64,000 nucleotides of DNA from Marinomonas communis (lineage in GTDB: Bacteria > Pseudomonadota > Gammaproteobacteria > Pseudomonadales > Marinomonadaceae): NCBI RefSeq assembly GCF_004363305.1, contig NZ_SNZA01000005.1, positions 205,014 to 269,013 on the forward strand, in the 5' to 3' direction. Shown in pieces: positions 57,644 through 64,000 of this stretch. The notes under the pieces were generated by a model. That model made no database searches. It was not told where the DNA came from and worked only from the letters and a program-made list of their open reading frames with translations. Every line of letters begins with the position of its first letter. Position 1 is the stretch's first letter. A program made the position numbers and the translations under genes.

Positions 57644-59596
57644 GTGACACTCTTTAGACAGTTATTATTAACCATCGTTTTATTGTTGTCTCTGATGCTT
57701 ATGGTGGTAATGGCCATAAATTTCCAGACGACGAAAAACTACTTAATTGATCAATTGCGCTCTACGACTCAAGACTCAGCTACCACCTTGAGCATGCAGA
57801 TATCCGATTTTATGGCGCTTGAAGATTATACGTCGGTAGAAAGTACTGTTAACGCAGTATTTGATAGTGGATATTTTTCTCAGGTAAGAGTGCACGCCTA
57901 CGCAAACGATGAAAATATTATCCGTAGTAATACAACAGTTATTTCTGGTGTGCCACAAGGGTTCATTGACTTCATCGACTTTGAGGTGCCAACGGCCAGC
58001 GCTGTGATATCAAACGGCTGGAATGAGCTAGGGCAGGTGTATGTTACGGGGAGTGCGGGATATGGATATTATCAGCTTTGGCTAGCCACTCGAGATTTAC
58101 TTATTTCCTTTTTCGCCATAGGTACCGTGTCCGTATTGCTTGGCGGCTTAATGTTACGCTGGTTGTTTAAACCTCTTGCTGAGGTTGAAAAACAAGCGGA
58201 AGCAATACAGCAACGTCGTTTTATACAAATGAAAACCTTGCCAAAAACGCGAGAGTTGAAGTCAGTGGTTGAGTCTATGAACCGTATGGCTGCCAAATTA
58301 GAGCGTGAATTCGCCGCAGAGGCTCAGACTGCTCAGTGGCTTCAAGCGAAAGCCTTTAAAGACCCTGTTAGTGGTCTAGGGAATCGTAATTTCTTTGAAA
58401 GTCAGGCTTCTGCTCATTTCGCAGACACAGATCGTACTTATGATGGCTTAATGCTAATAAGTCTTATCGATCTTGCGAAGATTAATAATGAGATGGGGTA
58501 TGAAGCGGCAGATAATTTCATTAAAAGCTCTGCTGAAATTTTAGACAGGCATTTAAGCAATTTCCCTAACGCTACCTTGGCTCGTTTAAATGGTGCAGAT
58601 TTTGTTGCCTTGGTTCCGAACATTGAAACGGATCGATTGAAAGCGCTTGTTGATGCAGTGATGTCTGATTTGCATGACTTGGTGGGGGCGCGTATTAGCT
58701 ATTCAGATGCAGTAGCCAACATAGGTGCAGTCGTGATCGATGCGTCCGTAGATCGATCTAATGCTATGGCTCAAGCAGATGCGGCATTGCGATCAGCGAA
58801 GCAAGCTGGACCAAACAAATTTAGTGTATTCGATTCTGAAACTGGCCAGCAAATGGCTATTGGTAGAATGGCTTGGAAGGAGATGTTAGAGCATGCCATT
58901 GCCCACAAAAGTTTCGCTTTACGACGTCAGGCAGTGGCTTCTTCTCATGATCGTAACAAATTGTTACAACAAGAAATATATGCCAGCTTAGAATTTGAAA
59001 ATAAGCAATATCATGCAGGGTATTTCATTGGTTTGGCAGAGCAGTTTGACCTTGGTGAACAAGTAGACCAGGTCATCATTCAGCGTGTTATTGAAGCAAT
59101 CCAAGGGACAAGTATTACCGGGCCATTTGTGGTGAACTTATCAGCCTCAGCGTATGCGAAAATGTCTTTTGTAAGTTGGCTGGATAAAACGCTACAAGAT
59201 CTACCTGACATGGTGAAAAGTAATTTGGCTTTTGAAGTTTCTGAGCAAAGTGTATTAGGGACTGAGGACCATGCATTTTTGTTAGCTCAGACGTTGAAAA
59301 CTCATCGGGTTAAATTCGGTATCGACAATGTTGGTAAGCAGTTTTCTGCATTCCAATACTTACAGAATTTGATGCCTGACTATGTGAAGGTAGATCCGTC
59401 TTATACGAAACTTGCCGTTGGCAAAGAGTCTGAATCATTCTTTATGCATACGCTATGTAAGATGTTTAATAGTTTGAATATTGATGTGATTGCAACGGGT
59501 GTGGAAACAGACCAACAGGTAGAAATATTAACGAAATTTGATATCAGCGGAGTTCAAGGTTACGGCATTGGTCGACCAGTACCCTTTGATGAATGA
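57644..59596 (+). CDS. lapD: LapD-type c-di-GMP receptor
   Basis: 650 residues, GTG start at 57644. Membrane helices at about 7-27 and 152-172 enclose the periplasmic domain that holds LapG; HAMP follows (about 172-225). The GGDEF domain is degenerate (LNGADF at residues 315-320), and the EAL domain lacks the EAL triad (QQEIYASLEF) and the DDFG motif (GIDNVG), as in LapD, which binds c-di-GMP without making or breaking it. When loaded it sequesters LapG and keeps the adhesin on the cell. Confidence 0.93.
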   Translation: MTLFRQLLLTIVLLLSLMLMVVMAINFQTTKNYLIDQLRSTTQDSATTLSMQISDFMALEDYTSVESTVNAVFDSGYFSQVRVHAYANDENIIRSNTTVISGVPQGFIDFIDFEVPTASAVISNGWNELGQVYVTGSAGYGYYQLWLATRDLLISFFAIGTVSVLLGGLMLRWLFKPLAEVEKQAEAIQQRRFIQMKTLPKTRELKSVVESMNRMAAKLEREFAAEAQTAQWLQAKAFKDPVSGLGNRNFFESQASAHFADTDRTYDGLMLISLIDLAKINNEMGYEAADNFIKSSAEILDRHLSNFPNATLARLNGADFVALVPNIETDRLKALVDAVMSDLHDLVGARISYSDAVANIGAVVIDASVDRSNAMAQADAALRSAKQAGPNKFSVFDSETGQQMAIGRMAWKEMLEHAIAHKSFALRRQAVASSHDRNKLLQQEIYASLEFENKQYHAGYFIGLAEQFDLGEQVDQVIIQRVIEAIQGTSITGPFVVNLSASAYAKMSFVSWLDKTLQDLPDMVKSNLAFEVSEQSVLGTEDHAFLLAQTLKTHRVKFGIDNVGKQFSAFQYLQNLMPDYVKVDPSYTKLAVGKESESFFMHTLCKMFNSLNIDVIATGVETDQQVEILTKFDISGVQGYGIGRPVPFDE

Positions 59597-59613
59597 AAAA
59601 GCGTAGATGATGC

Positions 59614-59964
59614 TTAGATTAAAGCATCATCATCACGGATCTCACCAATAAGAGTTTCGTTGTTACCAGAATGAATGCCACGAACGAATTTTCGGCTTAG
59701 TAGCTTCTTCTGTGCCGCCATGGGAAGCTCTGTGAATTGGATAAGGCGCTTTTCCGTCAGGAGATCAATCAAGTCTTCGAGGACACGCATCATATCTTGG
59801 TCTGAAGAAGTGAGTAGTTCTTGTGAGGATTCTTGGTCTAGTTTGGCAGCCAATATGTCCGCAACAAACGGGTCATGTGGTGATACTAATTGGTTATATT
59901 CATCGTCCTGGTAAGGCGCGACATCTATCACATGACCTGATGCGTTGATTTTTGCGTATAACAT
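59614..59964 (-). CDS. Conserved hypothetical protein
   Basis: 116 residues, a cytoplasmic acidic protein. The C-terminal part SDQDMMRVLEDLIDLLTEKRLIQFTELPMAAQKKLLSRK resembles a small family often misnamed tryptophan synthase beta-like in pseudomonads; no enzymatic motif is present. It sits on the opposite strand between lapD and lapB. Confidence 0.65.
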   Translation of the reverse strand: MLYAKINASGHVIDVAPYQDDEYNQLVSPHDPFVADILAAKLDQESSQELLTSSDQDMMRVLEDLIDLLTEKRLIQFTELPMAAQKKLLSRKFVRGIHSGNNETLIGEIRDDDALI

Positions 59965-60101
59965 AGATAGTTCCTTTAGTTTTACTTACATTGGCCGATT
60001 ATAGTTAATAATAGTATTGTATGTTTCATTATTTAACTTAGCTTGTTGTATTCAGCTTCTCCTTTACTGAAGCAGTTAGGTTAAGAAGAGAGTGTTTTTA
60101 T

Positions 60102-63100
60102 ATGTCTTTATTTTGGAAAAGAAAGCAGTCTGACGAAACGGGCAAAGAGGCACAACAGGAGGTTGCGCCTAAAAATCGACATGAGCGAACAAAGGAGAAT
60201 GCTCAATCTTGGTTAAACCTTGATATTAATGTCGATGGAGAGGATGAAAAACAACAATCGCCTCAGCTTTTTCGTGACGGGACAATAGGCTCCCTTGATC
60301 CAAGTGAAGCTTCTCAACACCAGCTTGATAAGTTAGATCCAGATTATTTTTCCTTAGAGGCTGGTTCAAAACTTACGACTAAAGCAAAAGATGCAAAATC
60401 GATTGATAGAAATTCGGAAGAGCATTCGCAGTCAATACAGCCTAATAAAGCACATGATTCTTCGCTTTATGACTTGGATCGTCAACTTTTTAAGAATGCT
60501 GCAGATGACACTGTTGATGAGCAGTCTTCGGCTAAAGTGTCTCACGGTGATGAAAAACAAAAGAACTCAGATTCGCTCAATACCAACAGTCGTGTATTGG
60601 CCTTTAAATCAGTCAAACCAACTCGCAAAATTGTTCAGGCAAATATTAAGCCTTCTCAAAAAGCCGTAGCTAAGCATGCTGACGTATCTAAATCGCAGCA
60701 AAATGCTGCGCAACAAGTGAAAGAGGCTACACCTCAACAGAGTGCCCCTCGAATTGTAACTAAGCCTAGCCAAAAACTTTCTTTAAACACTCAGAGTTCA
60801 TCCGCGGGAAATGCCAGTACTACACCTAGTTTGAATAAGGTAGCAAAGGCTGCTGATGAGGGTTCTGAGAATACTTCAAATGATAAACGTTCTGTTGATG
60901 CAGTGAGTGCGGCACAAAATACCAGCTTGAAGCGAGACCGTTCTGATCCTGTTACATCTCAAACTCCTAACACTAAAAACAAAGACCCTGAGCCCAAGCG
61001 TATAAAAGTTACACCAAAGGTGTCGTTGAATGCATCTAAACAAACAACGAGGGAATCTGAATTAGTTAGTAAACAAGAGACTCCTGTTGCTAGCTCAAAC
61101 AAGACTGTTGCTAGCTCAAACAAGACTGTAGTGACTAAAACACTAGACGAACAGAATGCTGACTCTATTAACTCTCAACAAGTCGTCTCAAAAAGTGACG
61201 ACTTACATGAGGCGAGCTCGAGTGTACGTAATAAGGAAAATGTTTTAGCCAGCGAAAATAGTACCAGTGAAAAAATTGATGCTGGAATTTCCAATGAAGA
61301 AAGTTTAAATGGCTCTGCAGGTGATGAGAATGTTCACAGTGCTAGCGATGAGAATTCGCAAACACGTGAAGAAAAAGAGGGCGGTCAGGAAGGGAGCCAG
61401 AGCCAAGAAGCTTCACTAAAAGACGATGAAATTGGCGCTGAAACAGTTAAAGGCTCTAGCAAATGGCATAAGCATCTTGAAAAGCTCGAAACGGTTGATC
61501 CCTTGGTTGATTGCTTAGTGAGTTTATCTAAGCATTTTGATAACCCATACACTGCAGATGGTATTCGAGCTGGTTTACCTATTTCTGATCAAGGAATGAC
61601 GCCAGAACTCTTTATGCGAGCCGCAAAGCGTATTGGTTTCGTCACTCGTTTTGTGAAACGGCCATTACAGAAAATTGCAGACGTACTTTTGCCAGTTGTA
61701 CTGCTATTAGAGAATAACCAAGCCTGTGTATTGATAGAAATCGATTCTGAGCATGAGCAAGCAAAAGTATTTCTACCTGAGTCTGGTGAGGGTGAAGTTT
61801 ATTTACCGATTTCTCAGTTATTAGATATGTACACGGGCTACTGCTTCTTTGTTCGTCCTCAATTTCGCTTTGATAAGCGCTCAATGTCTTCAGCAGAGCA
61901 GCAACTCAATGGTAAGCATTGGTTTTGGGGGACGTTAACCTCTTCATGGCGTATCTACCGTGACGTCATTATCGCATCGTTACTGATTAATTTGTTTGCC
62001 ATAGCAAGCCCATTGTTCGTGATGAATGTGTATGACCGCGTTGTACCCAATAACGCCTTTGATACATTATGGGTGCTTGCGATCGGTGCGACGGTCGTAT
62101 ATGGCTTTGACTTCTTACTCAGGTCACTTAGGTCTTACTTTATTGACGTGGCCGGTAAAAAATCTGACATACTTATGTCTGCAACAATTTTTGCCAAAGT
62201 GAATAACATTACAATGGCTTCAAGGCCGAGGTCAGTCGGTGCATTTGCGAAAAACTTGCAAGACTTTGAAAGCATTCGTGACTTTATAACCTCTGCCTCG
62301 GTCACAACACTGGTAGACATACCTTTTATGTTTTTGATTGTAGGTATGATCTATTTGATTGGCGGCCCTGTTGGTTATATACCTATCGTAACAATCATTT
62401 TGGTGCTGATTTACTCGTTAATCATACAGCGTCCTCTTAAGCGCTCAATTGAAGAGGGCCAGAAAACGTCAATGCAGAAAAATGCCGTTTTGATTGAGAG
62501 CTTGGCTAACGCAGAAAGTGTCAAACTGAACAATGCTCAGGGTACTCTGCAGCAGCAGTGGGAACAGGCAGTTGGTAATATTTCAGATTGGGGTCTAAAG
62601 ACTCGTCAATTAGCACAGTCTAGCTCTTCATTCGCCATGGTTGCCCAACAAATGACGACCGTTGGGATGGTGGTCGTTGGGGTCTATATGATCTCTGAAC
62701 GAGAGATGAGTATGGGTGCTTTAGTTGCATGTGTGATGTTAACTGGACGAGCTCTAGGTCCAATGTCACAGTTCGCTTCATTAGCTGCAAGATATAACCA
62801 TGCCAAGTCAGCATACAATGGCTTGAAAGATATCATGGCTTCACCAGTTGAGCAGCCTGATGAATTGAAGTTCGTACACCGACCACGATTTGATGGAAGC
62901 TTTGAGTTTGACGGTGTGAGTTTTGCCTATCCAGAGCAAGATCAGGATGCAATCAGCAATATTAATCTGCATATCAACGCTGGAGAGAAAGTAGCCATTA
63001 TCGGCCGTATTGGCTCAGGAAAATCAACTCTTGGAAAGCTAATGATGGGGCTGTATGCACCTAAAACAGGGGCGTTACGTGCCGATGGTATCGATATGCG

Positions 63101-63608
63101 CCAAATCAATCCTGTTGATCTACGCCGCAATGTAGGGGCGGTGTCTCAAGACGTTTCTCTATTTTATGGCTCTATCAAAGATAATATTTGCTTTGGCGTT
63201 CCGTTTATTGAAGATGAGGCAATTATTCGAGCGGCTGATATTTCGGGCGTGTCTGAGTTCGCTAATAGAAGGCCGTCTGGACTTGATAGCATTGTTGGCG
63301 AACGTGGTCAAAACCTGTCAGGTGGTCAGCGTCAAAGTGTAGCGATCGCAAGAGCACTTCTGTTCGATCCAAATATACTTGTCCTAGATGAGCCAACTGC
63401 ATCAATGGATAACACTACAGAAGCAAGGATGCGTAAGCGTTTGGTCGATGTTGTTAAAGACAAAACACTGATACTAATTACTCATAAATCTTCAATGCTC
63501 GATTTAGTTGATAGAGTTGTTGTGATGGATAACGGTAGGATTTTAGCGGATGGACCAAAAGCGCATGTTCTTGAAGCGCTTCGTCAAGGCAAGTTGAAGG
63601 TCAGTTAA
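60102..63608 (+). CDS. lapB: LapB-type type I secretion ABC transporter with long N-terminal extension
   Basis: 1168 residues, about 450 more than the roughly 720 of LapB proteins. Residues 1-450 or so are low-complexity, rich in Ser, Lys, Gln, Asn and Glu. A C39-like domain without the catalytic Cys follows (about 460-590, PLVDCLVSLSKHFDNP), then membrane helices (620-890) and the ABC domain: Walker A GRIGSGKS at 968-975, signature LSGGQ from 1072, and Walker B VLDE at 1094-1097. It exports the large adhesin with LapC and an outer-membrane channel. Two exact 21-nt copies (61086-61127) within the extension encode a duplicated heptad VASSNKT. Confidence 0.9.
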   Translation: MSLFWKRKQSDETGKEAQQEVAPKNRHERTKENAQSWLNLDINVDGEDEKQQSPQLFRDGTIGSLDPSEASQHQLDKLDPDYFSLEAGSKLTTKAKDAKSIDRNSEEHSQSIQPNKAHDSSLYDLDRQLFKNAADDTVDEQSSAKVSHGDEKQKNSDSLNTNSRVLAFKSVKPTRKIVQANIKPSQKAVAKHADVSKSQQNAAQQVKEATPQQSAPRIVTKPSQKLSLNTQSSSAGNASTTPSLNKVAKAADEGSENTSNDKRSVDAVSAAQNTSLKRDRSDPVTSQTPNTKNKDPEPKRIKVTPKVSLNASKQTTRESELVSKQETPVASSNKTVASSNKTVVTKTLDEQNADSINSQQVVSKSDDLHEASSSVRNKENVLASENSTSEKIDAGISNEESLNGSAGDENVHSASDENSQTREEKEGGQEGSQSQEASLKDDEIGAETVKGSSKWHKHLEKLETVDPLVDCLVSLSKHFDNPYTADGIRAGLPISDQGMTPELFMRAAKRIGFVTRFVKRPLQKIADVLLPVVLLLENNQACVLIEIDSEHEQAKVFLPESGEGEVYLPISQLLDMYTGYCFFVRPQFRFDKRSMSSAEQQLNGKHWFWGTLTSSWRIYRDVIIASLLINLFAIASPLFVMNVYDRVVPNNAFDTLWVLAIGATVVYGFDFLLRSLRSYFIDVAGKKSDILMSATIFAKVNNITMASRPRSVGAFAKNLQDFESIRDFITSASVTTLVDIPFMFLIVGMIYLIGGPVGYIPIVTIILVLIYSLIIQRPLKRSIEEGQKTSMQKNAVLIESLANAESVKLNNAQGTLQQQWEQAVGNISDWGLKTRQLAQSSSSFAMVAQQMTTVGMVVVGVYMISEREMSMGALVACVMLTGRALGPMSQFASLAARYNHAKSAYNGLKDIMASPVEQPDELKFVHRPRFDGSFEFDGVSFAYPEQDQDAISNINLHINAGEKVAIIGRIGSGKSTLGKLMMGLYAPKTGALRADGIDMRQINPVDLRRNVGAVSQDVSLFYGSIKDNICFGVPFIEDEAIIRAADISGVSEFANRRPSGLDSIVGERGQNLSGGQRQSVAIARALLFDPNILVLDEPTASMDNTTEARMRKRLVDVVKDKTLILITHKSSMLDLVDRVVVMDNGRILADGPKAHVLEALRQGKLKVS
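61086..61127 (+). repeat. Tandem duplication of a 21-nt unit in lapB
   Basis: GTTGCTAGCTCAAACAAGACT occurs twice without interruption or change except at its end boundary, in frame, in the low-complexity part of lapB. Exact copies imply recent expansion. Confidence 0.9.
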
Positions 63609-63610
63609 GT

Positions 63611-64000
63611 ATGTTTAACCGCAAGCAGAAAGTATCGCAGTCTGATTTAACCTTTTTAAGTGATCGCAACGCAGCCATTATGCTCAAAGCACCTAAGGGT
63701 AGCCGCATAATATTGTGGAGTATTTTTGTATTTGTCATGGCTGCGATTGTTTGGGCTCATTATACCTCTATTGATGAGGTGACTGTTGGTGAAGGTACTG
63801 TAGTACCGTCAAGCCAAGTACAAGTAATTCAAAACCTAGAAGGCGGTATCCTTAAAGCGATAAGTGTTAGAGCGGGGCAGGCTGTTGAAGAAGGTCAGTT
63901 GCTGATGACCATCGAAAATACAGAAGCCGTATCGTCTTTACGTGAGCAGCAGGTGGAAAGAATGAACTTGATGGCTCGGGCATCCCGTTTGGCAGCAGAG
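63611..64000 (+). CDS. lapC: LapC-type membrane fusion protein, N-terminal fragment
   Basis: The first 130 codons of a HlyD-family protein, running off the window end. One membrane helix is at about residues 35-52 (IILWSIFVFVMAAIVWAHY); then comes VGEGTVVPSSQVQVIQNLEGGILKAISVRAGQAVEEGQLL, the lipoyl-like beta-barrel entry of LapC/HlyD adaptors, before the coiled coil. It starts 3 bases after the lapB stop. It would bridge LapB to the outer-membrane channel. Confidence 0.9.
   Translation, partial: MFNRKQKVSQSDLTFLSDRNAAIMLKAPKGSRIILWSIFVFVMAAIVWAHYTSIDEVTVGEGTVVPSSQVQVIQNLEGGILKAISVRAGQAVEEGQLLMTIENTEAVSSLREQQVERMNLMARASRLAAE

Noticed and set aside
1..64000. Mobile elements, prophage, CRISPR arrays, tRNA or rRNA genes
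   Set aside because: No transposase, integrase, phage structural gene, regularly spaced repeat, or RNA gene was recognised on reading both strands.

Overview
The window is a chromosomal stretch of a marine gammaproteobacterium, most likely Marinomonas or a close relative in the Oceanospirillales. This is inferred from moderate G+C, a gyrA-serC-pheA-tyrA/aroA-cmk-rpsA block of the kind known from Pseudomonas, the nadD-rsfS-rlmH-mrdA-mrdB-mltB-rlpA-dacA-ybeD-lipB-lipA wall/lipoate block, FabV as enoyl reductase, and a Lap-type adhesin control system. No phage, insertion sequence, CRISPR array, tRNA or rRNA gene was seen. Most of the window is core genome.

Layout. 1-6 kb: the end of an M18 aminopeptidase, a TolC-type porin, a DUF4139 protein, the Xni flap endonuclease-like protein, and a two-gene split sensor/chemoreceptor. 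6-16.9 kb: gltX, a full-length HBM-type chemoreceptor, a DUF3301 protein, an iron-type flavodoxin operon with an AraC-like regulator behind a Fur-box-like site, an AEC transporter, a BaeSR-like two-component system and a SulP transporter. 17-26 kb: a YeeN/YebC-type regulator, DUF1289, a glycosyltransferase, fabV, a secreted protein of unknown role, a pitrilysin-like M16 peptidase, yciK and ubiG. 26-36 kb: gyrA, serC, pheA, a TyrA-AroA fusion, cmk and rpsA. 36-48 kb: trmO, proA and the nadD-to-lipA block, which covers NAD, ribosome maturation, cell elongation, wall turnover and lipoate. 48-55 kb: a fusion of an ABM-like domain to a RimJ-like acetyltransferase, a cupin-like protein, parC, paired bacterioferritins with bfd, a DsbA-family protein and a Tag-type glycosylase. 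55-64 kb: pdxJ, a DTW-domain tRNA enzyme and DUF1244 run directly into lapG-lapD, followed by lapB and the start of lapC.

The most notable observations are these. (1) The EPSP-synthase half of the TyrA-AroA fusion keeps its first active-site motif but has lost most of the other conserved active-site residues, so it looks like a pseudoenzyme domain. (2) The two bacterioferritin subunits are complementary: one has the ferroxidase ligands without the haem methionine, the other the reverse. (3) There is an ABM-GNAT (RimJ) fusion. (4) The 300-bp gap after lipA has the layout of an undescribed minus-strand small RNA with its own terminator. (5) The LapB-type transporter carries an approximately 450-residue low-complexity N-terminal extension. 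(6) A NIT-like sensor and an MCP signalling module are encoded as separate adjacent genes. (7) The flavodoxin/AraC-like operon has a Fur-like site on its promoter and a perfect 9-bp inverted repeat in its leader.

All functional calls come from reading motifs and family resemblance by eye. No database search was run.
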